Shown here in pieces: positions 45,742 through 54,741 of a stretch of 64,000 nt of DNA. The translations under genes and the position numbers were made by a program. The stretch is taken from positions 1 to 64,000 of the forward strand of contig JBHJOB010000005.1 in NCBI GenBank assembly GCA_050330195.1. Reading direction: 5' to 3'. Origin of the DNA: JAHQVI01 sp050330195. GTDB taxonomy: Bacteria; Pseudomonadota; Alphaproteobacteria; Rhizobiales; Rhodomicrobiaceae. Position 1 is the first letter of the stretch. Each line of letters opens with the position of its first letter. The notes under the pieces are model-generated. The model was given only the letters and a program-made list of their open reading frames with translations, had not been told where the DNA came from and did not search any database.

Positions 45742-45934
45742 TGCTTTCCCCCGAACGAAGTTTGCCTGTCGCGATTGCGCCAGCGCAAATTGGACGCCGT
45801 AAACGCGCCCAGGGTTCAGCGAAACCGCGAGCGCGTTTGGGACGTGCGGGCAGACTACGGGATTCGGCGGCCAAAGATTTCTCCGCCTGTGGATAAGTGC
45901 GCAGACCAAGTGTGAAGGCGCACAATTCGGCGCG

Positions 45935-46930
45935 CTACGGTCTCAGGACGATCTTCGGCGCGGATGCGCGTCCGGCGAGGATGTCCTCGAATGCAGCACC
46001 CCCGTCCGAGAGCGGACGGATTTGCGGCCAGTCGAGCGCGCCCAGCGCGCCGTCCATGATCGCCGCCGCCGTATCGCGGAAATCCTGCGCCGTATAGGTG
46101 TAGGCGCCGATGAAGGTGATCTCCTGCAGCGTCATCCGCCGCACATCCAGCCCACCCGCCGCCTGCGCCAGCCCGATATGCATGATGACGCCGCCGGGAC
46201 GCACGGCAGCGGAAGCAGCGGCCCGCGTCGCCTCGCCGCCATAGGCATCGATGACGAGGTCGATTTCGCCCGCCCACGGCTTGGCCCCTTGCACCGGATC
46301 GTATGTCCGGAACGCGCCGATCTTTTCAGCGGTCTGCCGGCGGGCTTCGCTGGTTTCGGCCAGCCAGATCTCCTCTACGCCGCGCGCGGCCAGCACCAGC
46401 GCCGCGCCGATGCCAATTGCGCCGCCGCCAAGGATCAGCGCGTGCGCGGAGGCGAGCGGCAGATGGAGCGCACGCTCCGCCAGCCGGATGGCGTGCCAGC
46501 CGCAGGCGATCGGCTCGGCCAACGCAGCCTTTTCTGTCGGAAAGCCTTCCGGGATCGTGACCAGATTGCGTTCGGGGATCGCGATCAATTCCGCGAACGC
46601 GCCCTCACGCGGCGGCATGGAGATGATCTGCCGCGTCCGGCACAGATTATCGCGCCCTGCCCTGCAATCGCCACACTCCCCGCAAGTCACAAGCGGGTTG
46701 ACGGTGACGCGCTCGCCTTTGCGCGTACCGGACATCACCGTCCCTGCCGCCTCATGGCCGAGGATCAGCGGCGCGGGCCGCCGGTCGTCATGGCCGAGAA
46801 AGGCATGCATGTCCGAGCCGCAAATGCCGACCGCCTCGACGCGGATCAGCGCCTCGCCATCGCCGGCCGCCGCATCGGGCACATCGCAGAAGACGACGCT
46901 CTTCGGCCCGGTATACACCAGCGCTTTCAT
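45935..46930 (-). CDS. Zinc-dependent alcohol dehydrogenase (medium-chain)
   Basis: 331 residues. The catalytic-zinc region reads GICGSDMHAFLGH and LILGHEAAG, and the structural zinc loop TCGECGDCRAGRDNLC has four cysteines. The Rossmann motif is LGGGAIGIGAALV. The protein fits polyol (sorbitol-type) dehydrogenases. Its start overlaps the SDR stop by four bases and it closes the TRAP operon. Such a Zn-ADH with an SDR and a HisD-like enzyme occurs in sulfopropanediol (DHPS) degradation loci, where one or two enzymes oxidise C2 of the diol; that role here is inference. Confidence 0.92.
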   Translation of the reverse strand: MKALVYTGPKSVVFCDVPDAAAGDGEALIRVEAVGICGSDMHAFLGHDDRRPAPLILGHEAAGTVMSGTRKGERVTVNPLVTCGECGDCRAGRDNLCRTRQIISMPPREGAFAELIAIPERNLVTIPEGFPTEKAALAEPIACGWHAIRLAERALHLPLASAHALILGGGAIGIGAALVLAARGVEEIWLAETSEARRQTAEKIGAFRTYDPVQGAKPWAGEIDLVIDAYGGEATRAAASAAVRPGGVIMHIGLAQAAGGLDVRRMTLQEITFIGAYTYTAQDFRDTAAAIMDGALGALDWPQIRPLSDGGAAFEDILAGRASAPKIVLRP

Positions 46931-47682
46931 TTCGCTGTAAATCCTCCGTCAACGAACAGCACCTGTCCCGTGACGTAAGCCGACGCCGCCGAGCAGAAGA
47001 ACAGCGCCGGCCCCACCAGATCGTCGAGAACGCCGTTGCGGCCGATGCAGGTCTGCGCCGCGTTCTTCTGCGCAAGTTCCAAGTTGGCGAAGACGGGGCC
47101 GGTCAGCTCGGTCTCGAAAAAGCCCGGCGCAATCGCGTTCGCGGTAATGCCGTCCTTCGACCATGCCTCGGCCTCGGCGCGCGTGAGCTGGCCGATAGCC
47201 GCTTTCGACGCGCCATAGGAGACACCGCCCGGCATGGCGCGCACGGTTTGCAGCGAAGCGATGTTGACGATCCGTCCCCAGCCTTTCGCCTGCATCGCCG
47301 GAACCAGCGCCTGCGCCAGAAAATAGGGCGCAGCCAGATTGAGATTGATCGTCGCCGACCAGCCATCCAGCGTCACCTCGCCCGCGCGCTCGCGGTTGTT
47401 CATACCGGCCGCCGTGATCAGAATATCGGGCGCGCCGAAGGGCTCCGACACACGCCGCGCCACGTCCTCCATCTGCGCCGGATCGGACAGATCAGCCGCA
47501 ACCGCTGCCGCTCCGTCGCCCGTCGCCTGCCGCCATTCCTCAAGCCGTTCCGCGCGGCGGGCCACGCCGACAACCTTTGCCCCCGCCTCGACAAGCGCCG
47601 TCGCCAGATGCCGGCCAATACCGGAACTCGCCCCGGTCACGCAAGCCACACGACCGGATAGATCAAAACGCTGCGCCTTCAT
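46927..47682 (-). CDS. Short-chain dehydrogenase/reductase
   Basis: 251 residues of classical SDR: cofactor loop GASSGIGR, the Ser of NIASLQ, catalytic YGASK, and AIAPGFFETELT. It should oxidise a secondary alcohol with NAD(P). It starts 12 bases after the HisD-like gene and overlaps the Zn-ADH by four bases, so all three dehydrogenases are translated as a block. The pairing suggests stereo-specific oxidation and re-reduction (racemisation) of a diol before the HisD-like step. Confidence 0.93.
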   Translation of the reverse strand: MKAQRFDLSGRVACVTGASSGIGRHLATALVEAGAKVVGVARRAERLEEWRQATGDGAAAVAADLSDPAQMEDVARRVSEPFGAPDILITAAGMNNRERAGEVTLDGWSATINLNLAAPYFLAQALVPAMQAKGWGRIVNIASLQTVRAMPGGVSYGASKAAIGQLTRAEAEAWSKDGITANAIAPGFFETELTGPVFANLELAQKNAAQTCIGRNGVLDDLVGPALFFCSAASAYVTGQVLFVDGGFTAK

Positions 47683-47694
47683 CGCCGTGCCCTT

Positions 47695-49005
47695 CTATTT
47701 GTCTTCCGCCGATAGATCGAAATTGCTCCCGGGGAAATATTTCGCCAGCCGCACATCGCCGGTGCGCGCATGGGCTTCCATCCCTTCAAGGCGCGAGATG
47801 CGTGCGCAGGATTGGGCAATATCGCGATTGGCCTCCCGCGTCATGCGCTGCCAGGTGACCGTCTTCATGTATTTGCCGACATAAAGCCCGCCGGAATATT
47901 TCGCCGCGCCCTTGGTCGGCAGGACGTGGTTCGGGCCGGAGACCTTGTCGCCATAGGCAACGGTCGTCTCCTCGCCGAGGAAGAGCGAGCCGTAATTGCG
48001 CAGCCGCCCGAGCCACCAGTCGAGATCGGCCGCCTGAATCTGCAGATGCTCCGAGGCGTAACCGTCCGAGACGACGGCCGCTTCCTCGCGATCGGCCGCC
48101 AGCATGACCTCGCCATAGTCGCGCCATGCCGCCATTGCGTTCTCCCGGTTCAACTCCGGCAGTTCGGCGATGAAGCGAGGCATCAGCTCGATGACCTTCT
48201 CCGCGAGCGCCCGGTCGAGCGAAATCAGCCAGACGGGCGAATTATAGCCATGCTCGGCCTGACCCACGAGATCCCATGCTACAATTTCCGGATCGGCGCT
48301 GGCATCCGCGATCACCATGGACTCGGTCGGCCCGGCGAACATGTCGATTCCGACGCGGCCATAAAGGATACGCTTGGCTTCGGCAACGAACTGATTGCCG
48401 GGACCGACGAGAATATCGGCCGGGGGCGTGCCGAACAGCCCGAAGGCCATCGCCGCAATCCCCTGAATGCCCCCGAGATTGAGCACCGTATCCGCGCCGC
48501 ACAGGTCGAGCGTGTAGAGGATCGCCGGGTTGATGCCGATGCCGGGCCGTGGCGGCGAAACGGCCGTCACATGATCGACGCCCGCGACCTTCGCCGTCGT
48601 CACGGTCATGACCGCCGATGCGATATGACTGTACCGCCCGCCCGGCACATAGCAGCCCGCCGCCGAAACGGGGATATGCTTCTGTCCGGCGATCAGTCCG
48701 GGGATGATCTCGACCTCGCAATCCTGCAGGGTCGCGCGCTGCGCCTCGGCGAATTTGCGCACATTATCGTAGGAAAAGCGGATATCGTCCTTCAGTTTCC
48801 GGCTGACCTTCTCGCCTGCCCGAACAATCGTCTCTTTACTGACGATAATCTCGCCGTCCCACTTGTCGAACCGCTCGGCGTATTCGCGCGCCTTGGCGTC
48901 TCCGCCCTGTTCGATTTCATCGAGGATGGCCTGAGTCTGCGCCCGGATGTCGCCCTCGCCCGTCGCGGCGGTCTTCTCGGCTTTCTTGAGGTATTCGATG
49001 CCCAT
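47695..49005 (-). CDS. Histidinol dehydrogenase homologue (HpsN-like)
   Basis: 436 residues of the HisD fold. All key residues are visible: the Gln and His of GQAEHGYNSP, Glu-His in YASEHLQIQ, the Asp in VAYGDKVSGPNHVLPT and a C-terminal His in EGMEAHAR. The start has AGGAGGG at ideal distance. HisD homologues sitting in TRAP operons away from histidine genes include sulfopropanediol 3-dehydrogenase HpsN (EC 1.1.1.308), which oxidises an alcohol to a carboxylate. The neighbours (two other dehydrogenases, TRAP porter, LacI regulator) favour a catabolic role over histidine synthesis. Confidence 0.9.
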   Translation of the reverse strand: MGIEYLKKAEKTAATGEGDIRAQTQAILDEIEQGGDAKAREYAERFDKWDGEIIVSKETIVRAGEKVSRKLKDDIRFSYDNVRKFAEAQRATLQDCEVEIIPGLIAGQKHIPVSAAGCYVPGGRYSHIASAVMTVTTAKVAGVDHVTAVSPPRPGIGINPAILYTLDLCGADTVLNLGGIQGIAAMAFGLFGTPPADILVGPGNQFVAEAKRILYGRVGIDMFAGPTESMVIADASADPEIVAWDLVGQAEHGYNSPVWLISLDRALAEKVIELMPRFIAELPELNRENAMAAWRDYGEVMLAADREEAAVVSDGYASEHLQIQAADLDWWLGRLRNYGSLFLGEETTVAYGDKVSGPNHVLPTKGAAKYSGGLYVGKYMKTVTWQRMTREANRDIAQSCARISRLEGMEAHARTGDVRLAKYFPGSNFDLSAEDK

Positions 49006-49015
49006 GAAGGCCCTC

Positions 49016-50344
49016 CTATTGGTAAACAGGCGGCAACAGTGTTGTGGACAGCTCCGGCACGAAGGCGATCAGCAGCACCACCAGCAGCATGAACAGAACG
49101 AACGGCACCGCATGAGCGGCAATCCTCAGGATCGGCTCGCCGGTGATGCCCGACACGACGAACAGGTTCAGCCCGAGAGGCGGGGTAATGAAGCCGACTC
49201 CAAGCGCGGTAATCATCATCACGCAGAACTGGATTTCGTTCATGCCGATATTGTCGGCAAGCGGCTTCAGGATCGGCGCGAGGATGACGATATTCGGCGT
49301 CGTTTCCATAACGCATCCGGCGGCGATCAGGATGGCGATCATGATCAGGATCATCACATGCGGATCGTCGGTCAGCGCGCTCATCGAGGCGACGAACCCC
49401 TGCGGCACGCCGATAGCGGACAAGGTCTGCGCAAGAGGTAGTGAAAAGGCGATGATCGGCAGGATGACGCCGTTCACCTTGGCGGAACTGACCAGCATGG
49501 ACGGAAAGTCCGACAGCCGCAGCGTGCCGAGCAGGAAGCCCATGACGATGGTGACGACGACGGCGACCGCGCCCGCTTCGGTCGGCGTCATATTGCCCGA
49601 GAAGATCCCCCAGAAGATGATTCCGGGCACGAGGAAAGCGTACCAGCCGTCCTTCAGCGCGAACCAGAGATTGCCGCGCCATTCCGAAAAGCTGATCGCG
49701 CCGCCGCCTTCATAGGCCTTTGCGCGGTTGACGAGAATGTTGGTGATCAGGATCGAGGCCAGGATCAGCAGCCCGGGAATGAGAGCCGCCTGAAACAGGG
49801 TGGAGGCGGATATTCCGAGGACAAGCCCGATGACGATATAGGCGATGGATGGCGGGATAAGGATGCCGGTACATGCGCCCGAAGCCACCAGCGCGCAGGC
49901 ATAGGCGCGTGGATAGCCCGCCTCGACCAGCCGCGCGATGGTCATGCGTCCGACCGCCGCCGCGCCTGCCGCGTCCGATCCCGAAATCGCGGAAAACATG
50001 CCGCAGACCAGAACCGTCGCCGAGCCGAAACCGCCCTTTGCCCAATTGGTGAGCGCTTCGGCGATATTGAGGAACTTGCGGTTGAGCCCGGTTCGGACGA
50101 GGACGTCGCCGGTGAGGATGAAAAGCGGGATGGCGGTCAGCGCGAAATGGTCGATGCCGTCAAAGAGTGACTCGCCGATCAGCGACAGTGGAAGGACGCC
50201 GCTCCACATCAGCATGGCGATGGCCGTCGCGCCAATCGCCGCCCAGATCGGAACGCCGAGCGCGAACAGCGCGACCATCAGGAGGACAGGGCCGTAAAAA
50301 TCCCACCCCAATTCGACGGTCTGGGGCTGCAATTGTTGCCACAT
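49016..50344 (-). CDS. TRAP transporter large permease (DctM family)
   Basis: 442 residues with about 12 membrane segments of the DctM family: GDVLVRTGLNRKFLNIAEAL, GMFSAISGSDAAGAAAVG, YPRAYACALVASGACTGILIPPS and LGVGFITPPLGLNLFV. It is the Na+-driven channel subunit of a tripartite importer. It lies 10 bases before the HisD-like gene and 110 bases after the small permease. The substrate is set by the binding protein. Confidence 0.96.
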   Translation of the reverse strand: MWQQLQPQTVELGWDFYGPVLLMVALFALGVPIWAAIGATAIAMLMWSGVLPLSLIGESLFDGIDHFALTAIPLFILTGDVLVRTGLNRKFLNIAEALTNWAKGGFGSATVLVCGMFSAISGSDAAGAAAVGRMTIARLVEAGYPRAYACALVASGACTGILIPPSIAYIVIGLVLGISASTLFQAALIPGLLILASILITNILVNRAKAYEGGGAISFSEWRGNLWFALKDGWYAFLVPGIIFWGIFSGNMTPTEAGAVAVVVTIVMGFLLGTLRLSDFPSMLVSSAKVNGVILPIIAFSLPLAQTLSAIGVPQGFVASMSALTDDPHVMILIMIAILIAAGCVMETTPNIVILAPILKPLADNIGMNEIQFCVMMITALGVGFITPPLGLNLFVVSGITGEPILRIAAHAVPFVLFMLLVVLLIAFVPELSTTLLPPVYQ

Positions 50345-50409
50345 TTGCCCTTACCTCAAATCAAGATCATTTCGCAGGGAAACGATCTCGATTTCGTTCC
50401 TTTGCATAA

Positions 50410-50454
50410 GCTCGATTTTTCCGAAAAATGGTTCCCATTTTCTCGGATCTCGCT
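50410..50454 (-). repeat. REP-like palindromic element, copy B
   Basis: Abuts the stop codon of the TRAP small-permease gene (TAG at 50455-50457, minus strand). The arm TCCGAAAAATGG is followed by a short loop and a partner arm with one inserted base. It has the same orientation relative to its upstream gene as copies A and C, and fills much of the gap before the large permease gene. Confidence 0.78.
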
Positions 50455-50970
50455 CTAATCAAAAAGCCGTTCGCCGTCATAGGCGGGGTTTCCGTGTCGC
50501 AAATTGTGGATGTCCCGCCGCAGCGATTGCAGGATGCGGAGCGTCATCAGCCCGAAGCCGACGGGCACCGCGATCAGGAAGAACACCATCGACACGCGCA
50601 AACCGTGACTGACCGAGCCGAAACGCCATGAGGTCGCGACCGATTCGAGCGCCCAGTAGGCCGCGATCAGAGCAATCACGAGCATCACCAGATCGCCGAA
50701 GATATAGAGGATCGTTTTCAGCCTTGGCCCGAGAAAGCCGAACAGCACGTCGATGCGGATATGGGCGCGGTCCTTGACTGCCGCCGCCGCGCCGATCCAC
50801 GCGAGATAGATGAAGGAATAGCGCACCATCTCCTCGCCCCAGATAGAGGAATAGGCGAAGACTTCGCGGCGCACCACCTCGATCGCCATCGTCGCGACGA
50901 GCATCACATAGAAGACGAGCAGGAGCCAGCGCTCCGCATTTTTGTCAAGCTCTCTCAGAAAGCCGGCCAT
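50455..50970 (-). CDS. TRAP transporter small permease (DctQ family)
   Basis: 171 residues with four membrane segments. DctQ features are EEMVRYSFIYLAWIGAAAAVKDRAHIRIDVL and WRFGSVSHGLRVSMVFFLIAVPVGFGLM, including the conserved Trp/Arg region. It forms the membrane complex with the large permease. Its stop codon touches a palindromic element. Confidence 0.95.
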   Translation of the reverse strand: MAGFLRELDKNAERWLLLVFYVMLVATMAIEVVRREVFAYSSIWGEEMVRYSFIYLAWIGAAAAVKDRAHIRIDVLFGFLGPRLKTILYIFGDLVMLVIALIAAYWALESVATSWRFGSVSHGLRVSMVFFLIAVPVGFGLMTLRILQSLRRDIHNLRHGNPAYDGERLFD

Positions 50971-51012
50971 GAAAGCGGATCTTTCGGTATGTGTTGGTCA
51001 GGCAGTGGCAGG

Positions 51013-51047
51013 AGGCGGCCCGCGAAGACAGGACCGCCCGTCCGCCT
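51013..51047 (-). promoter_or_regulatory. Hairpin between TRAP binding-protein and small-permease genes
   Basis: Inverted arms AGGCGG (51013-51018) and CCGCCT (51042-51047), about six base pairs with a long GC-rich loop, just after the binding-protein stop on the minus strand. It may help differential expression of the binding protein, as in the ABC operon. Weak on sequence alone. Confidence 0.35.
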
Positions 51048-51052
51048 GGTTC

Positions 51053-52204
51053 CTACGCGTCGTGCACGTAATATTTGCCGCTTGTGCCGGCTGCCTCGAC
51101 GAGCTTGTCGAAGGTCTCCATCGAGCCGGCCAGTTCCTTCTTGAAGCTGTCCCATTCCGGTCGCTGATAGCCGGCCGCGTCTTTCCATTCGGCAAGCTGA
51201 TCTTCGCTCAAGGAATGGAATTCGACGCCGGACTTGCGCATCTCCGCCATTGCAAAGGCGCGCGAGGACGGCACCTTGGCGAGGTTCTGATGGAACGTCA
51301 TCTCGGATGCCCAGTCGATCGCATCCTGAACATCGGAGTCGAGCGTCTTGAACCACTCCAGATTGCAGGCATAGCACTGGCTGTCCGGCACGGGCTGATT
51401 GAAGGTGACGTGACTGAGAATGTCCTTGAAGCCGAAAGCGTAAAGAGCGCCCACGGACGGGTCAAGCGCGTCGGCGACGCCCTGCTTGATCGCGGACGGC
51501 GTCTCGCCCCAGGCCACCGGCGTCGGGTTTGCGCCAACCAGGCGGTAGAACTGCTGGAGCATCTGCGAGCCCGGCACCCGGAACTTGATGCCGGTCATGT
51601 CGCTGGGTGTGAGGATCGGCTTACCCGCGCCCTTGCGGACGGCGACGACACGCGGGTCGATGCAGAAATAGAAAAGCGGGCGGAAACCGCGCTCCTCGAC
51701 CTTGGTGTTGACCTCCTGCTTCCAGACGTCGGACGTGACGAGGTTCACGAAACGCTGGTTGGCGCCGCAGAAATAGGGAATGTTGATCAGATCGACCGCC
51801 GGCGCGTATGGCGCGAAATTCGACAGTGAGAACTGACCGGCCTGAACGGTGCCGGACTGGACCTTCTGCGCGAGCGCGCTGCCGATGCCGAGCTGCCCTG
51901 CCGGAGCCAGCTTGACATAAACCTGGCCGTTGGTTGCGTTCTGCAGATTTTCCTTGAGGTCGAGCTGCATCATCGGGTAACTGCGCGTCGTGCCGACGGC
52001 ATATTCCGTGGCCACCGTAATGACGTGCTTGGCAGCCGCCTCCCGGTCTTTTTCCTCCTTGGCGGTCTGCGCGACGGCTTCGCTCGACAGCAGTGTACCC
52101 GCGCCCGCCGCGATGATGGCCGTTGTGAACCCGGCCGTCCCCGCAATCTTCAGGAATTGCCGCCGCTCCTGCGATCTAAGCTCGCGCTGTTCCTTCTTGG
52201 TCAT
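51053..52204 (-). CDS. TRAP transporter substrate-binding protein (DctP family), Tat-exported
   Basis: 383 residues from the ATG at 52204, which has GGGAGGAG five bases upstream. The N-terminus carries a twin-arginine motif (ERRQFLKIAG) and a hydrophobic core ending near SEAVAQ, so export is by the Tat route, fairly common for TRAP binding proteins. The DctP core includes GQVYVKLAPAGQLGIGSALAQ, GIKFRVPGSQM and the conserved Arg region needed for carboxylate or sulfonate binding. Its ligand likely feeds the three dehydrogenases encoded downstream. Confidence 0.94.
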   Translation of the reverse strand: MTKKEQRELRSQERRQFLKIAGTAGFTTAIIAAGAGTLLSSEAVAQTAKEEKDREAAAKHVITVATEYAVGTTRSYPMMQLDLKENLQNATNGQVYVKLAPAGQLGIGSALAQKVQSGTVQAGQFSLSNFAPYAPAVDLINIPYFCGANQRFVNLVTSDVWKQEVNTKVEERGFRPLFYFCIDPRVVAVRKGAGKPILTPSDMTGIKFRVPGSQMLQQFYRLVGANPTPVAWGETPSAIKQGVADALDPSVGALYAFGFKDILSHVTFNQPVPDSQCYACNLEWFKTLDSDVQDAIDWASEMTFHQNLAKVPSSRAFAMAEMRKSGVEFHSLSEDQLAEWKDAAGYQRPEWDSFKKELAGSMETFDKLVEAAGTSGKYYVHDA

Positions 52205-52463
52205 CGTTACTCCTCCCATTTTGATCTTGATCGGCTTTTTTCTCGGCGTCCTCACGGCGGACGACGCCGATTACGAACAGGATGGCCGCTGCAAACAATG
52301 TCAGCGCCTCACCCACATCGCTCATGAACAGCTCATTATTGATCTTGCCGCTGGCGATATTCGCAACGAAGACCGCCACCAGAACGAGGCAGCCAAAGAG
52401 CGCCCAGCGTCCGTGTCCGACGTCATTTTTCGCATTGCGATTTGGCGTTTGTGTCGTCATCAT
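52176..52463 (-). CDS. Small two-helix membrane protein leading the TRAP operon
   Basis: 95 residues with two hydrophobic segments (about 20-38 and 51-68) and a hydrophilic, Lys/Asp/Gln-rich tail. It is the first gene after the divergent promoter and its last 29 bases overlap the start of the TRAP binding-protein gene in another frame. No strong ribosome-binding site precedes its ATG, so leaderless or weak translation is possible. Position and composition suggest a real accessory protein, but I know no function. Confidence 0.68.
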   Translation of the reverse strand: MMTTQTPNRNAKNDVGHGRWALFGCLVLVAVFVANIASGKINNELFMSDVGEALTLFAAAILFVIGVVRREDAEKKADQDQNGRSNDDQEGTARA

Positions 52464-52470
52464 GAAAATT

Positions 52471-52484
52471 GTAAGCGCTTACAT
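52471..52484. promoter_or_regulatory. LacI-type operator (perfect palindrome)
   Basis: TGTAAGCGCTTACA is a perfect 14-base palindrome with the central CG pair and TGTAA arms of the LacI-family consensus. It sits 7 bases before the first gene of the TRAP operon (minus) and 50 bases before the LacI regulator (plus), so it can control both. Confidence 0.85.
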
Positions 52485-52534
52485 TTTGGGATGCAAGCAG
52501 GATTCGTTAACGGTTCGCGCTGCCGAAAGGAGAG

Positions 52535-53569
52535 ATGATGGTCCGGCCGAAGGCGATGAACGCACCAACGGTCGATGATGTGGCGCGCCATGCGGGCGTC
52601 TCGACCGCGACGGTTTCCCGCTGCCTCAACGATCCCGCCCGCGTGCGGGAGCCGACGCGCCGGAAGGTTCTCGACGCGGTGAACGCCCTCGGCTACGCTC
52701 CGAATTTCGGCGCGCGCACGCTGGTCCTGAACCGCACGAACATCATGGGCGCGGTGATCCCCACCATGGACAACGCCATCTTCGCGCGTGGCATTCAGGC
52801 GCTTCAGGAGCGTCTTGCCGAGGACGACGTGACGCTGCTCGTCTCGACCTCGAACTACTCGCCTGAGCGCGAACTGACACAGATCCGGGCTCTCATCTCG
52901 CGCGGCGTCGATGGACTGATGCTGATCGGCGAGGCGCGGGATGAACGCGCCTATGAGCTGCTCTATCAGCGCGACATGCCTTTCGTGCTGGCGTGGACCT
53001 GGAAAGCGAAATGCCCGCATCTGTGCGTCGGGTTCGACAATGAGGCTGCCGGGGTCATGGTGGCGCGTGAAGTGATCGGCTGCGGGCATCAGCGGCTGGC
53101 GATGATCGCCGGCATCGGCAAGGGCAACGACCGGGCGACCGAGCGCCTGCGCGGGGTCCGCAAGGCGGCCCGCCGGGCGAAGCTGCCGCTGGCGCGAAAC
53201 ATGGTCATTGAGGCGGAATATTCCTTCGAAGCCGCGCGGGCCGCGATGTTGCGCCTGATGGCGGCAACGCCAACGCCAACGGCGGTCATCTGCGGTAATG
53301 ACGTCCTTGCGGTTGGCGCGCTGACGGGCGCCCATGAGCTGGGAAAGCGAGTCCCCGAAGATGTGTCGATCGTCGGCTTTGACGACATCGACATTGCGAA
53401 ATTCACCAATCCGGCGCTGACGACGGTTCACGTTCCGCACCACGGAATGGGACGGCTGGCGGCGGAGCAGTTACTGGCCATGCGCAGCGGGGAGGCGCAT
53501 CCTGTCAGCCAGCGTCTCGATGTCGAATTTGTGTGGCGGCGAAGCCTGGCCGCGCCCGCTACTTCCTGA
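52535..53569 (+). CDS. LacI family transcriptional regulator of the TRAP operon
   Basis: 344 residues: LacI helix-turn-helix at about 10-30 (TVDDVARHAGVSTATVSRCL), hinge region and a sugar-binding-protein-like effector domain (IMGAVIPTMDNAIFARGIQ to the end). AAGGAGAG precedes the ATG. It is divergent from the TRAP/dehydrogenase operon with a perfect LacI operator between, which makes it the probable repressor of that operon and of itself; the inducer would be the imported substrate or a product. Confidence 0.95.
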   Translation: MMVRPKAMNAPTVDDVARHAGVSTATVSRCLNDPARVREPTRRKVLDAVNALGYAPNFGARTLVLNRTNIMGAVIPTMDNAIFARGIQALQERLAEDDVTLLVSTSNYSPERELTQIRALISRGVDGLMLIGEARDERAYELLYQRDMPFVLAWTWKAKCPHLCVGFDNEAAGVMVAREVIGCGHQRLAMIAGIGKGNDRATERLRGVRKAARRAKLPLARNMVIEAEYSFEAARAAMLRLMAATPTPTAVICGNDVLAVGALTGAHELGKRVPEDVSIVGFDDIDIAKFTNPALTTVHVPHHGMGRLAAEQLLAMRSGEAHPVSQRLDVEFVWRRSLAAPATS

Positions 53570-53819
53570 TCGGCGGAGGATTGATCTTCGGCGGGCTTGG
53601 CGGCTGGTAAATTTGGCGCTGCTCCAACTGCCGGCAGCGGGTCATTTCGCTGATATAGCGGCTCATGCAGCGCCGATCCGCCATATTGTCACCGGCTGTC
53701 TGGCGCATGCATTGGTCGCGCTGCAACTGCGCGCTGGCGAGGCACGCAGCTGAACTCTGCGCAAATGAGGCGGATGGCACAACCCAGATTGCCAGGCCAA
53801 GAAGAAAAATGCGCGTCAT
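53559..53819 (-). CDS. Small exported cysteine-containing protein
   Basis: 86 residues from MTRIFLLGLAIWVV, with a signal peptide cleaved after ASFA (about residue 20). The mature part has four Cys (CLASAQLQRDQC and RRCMSRYISEMTRC, a C-x(10)-C pattern twice), likely forming two disulfides, then a Pro-rich tail. GAGG lies nine bases before the ATG. Its end overlaps the convergent LacI gene by 11 bases. Function unknown. Confidence 0.72.
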   Translation of the reverse strand: MTRIFLLGLAIWVVPSASFAQSSAACLASAQLQRDQCMRQTAGDNMADRRCMSRYISEMTRCRQLEQRQIYQPPSPPKINPPPIRK

Positions 53820-54143
53820 TTCAATGCCTCGGATCATGCGAAGATCCCGCTGGTTCAATGCATCTTCGTAAATTGGCTACAGCCTTTCGATTTGCAACCC
53901 CTGCATGAACAGTCAATTTGCGCAGTGCATTTGAACTTTACTGCACAAAATGCGATCCACCACTTCCACCATCCCGCAATAATGCTGCCATTCTTTTTTT
54001 GCTAGTGTCGCATCTGGAGCGGCTTCCTCCTTTATCCCTCTGCTTGCGGATTTACCACAGATTTTGAAAATTTTAGGGGGTGCTTGCATTTAACTGATCA
54101 GGCTATTAAAGGTTCAGCGACCAATTTTTGCGGAATGTAATTC

Positions 54144-54719
54144 ATGAGTAATTACTTGATAGCTCAATATCGTACTCTGCATACGCAGAACGTATATGGA
54201 GCTTCCAGCCTAAGGCGTGCCCCATATATACTCCCGCATGTAAAGTCATTAAAAGCAAAAACAGTACTTGATTATGGCTGCGGACAAAGTGCCTTGTACG
54301 AGAAGATTGAAAAGCTCGGAACTCAGGTTACTAGGTACGATCCTGCTATTCCATCTTTGTCAAAAAAACCTGGCGGCAAGTTTGATCTCGTAATCAACAT
54401 TGATGTTATGGAACATTTGCCTGAAGACGAAATAGATGGATTTATTGCAGATATCGCCAGTTACTCATCAAACGCTTTATTTATAATTGATACTATACCT
54501 GCAAAAACAATTTTGCCGGATGGTCAGAATGCACACCTTACCGTAAGACCGCCTTCATGGTGGCAGGCCCGTCTAAAAAAATACTTCCCGCATGTGGAGC
54601 CATTTTATGTTCGCCCGCAATGGCGCGCAGCGTTCAGAACATGGCCTTATTCGCCCTTTGAACGAGCAATCCTAAAACTACACAGCATGAAATACCGCCT
54701 GCAGAAGAGGCTTACATAG
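54144..54719 (+). CDS. Class I SAM-dependent methyltransferase
   Basis: 191 residues. Motif I is VLDYGCGQSALYEK and the post-II/IV region DLVINIDVMEHLPEDEIDGF is that of the methyltransferase-11 type. The ending is basic. The gene is AT-rich and is the first of four in the low-GC island, 22 bases ahead of a second methyltransferase. Target not known; O-methylation of a surface glycan fits the neighbours. Confidence 0.85.
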   Translation: MSNYLIAQYRTLHTQNVYGASSLRRAPYILPHVKSLKAKTVLDYGCGQSALYEKIEKLGTQVTRYDPAIPSLSKKPGGKFDLVINIDVMEHLPEDEIDGFIADIASYSSNALFIIDTIPAKTILPDGQNAHLTVRPPSWWQARLKKYFPHVEPFYVRPQWRAAFRTWPYSPFERAILKLHSMKYRLQKRLT

Positions 54720-54741
54720 CTGAGCACTGCCCCATGCAACC

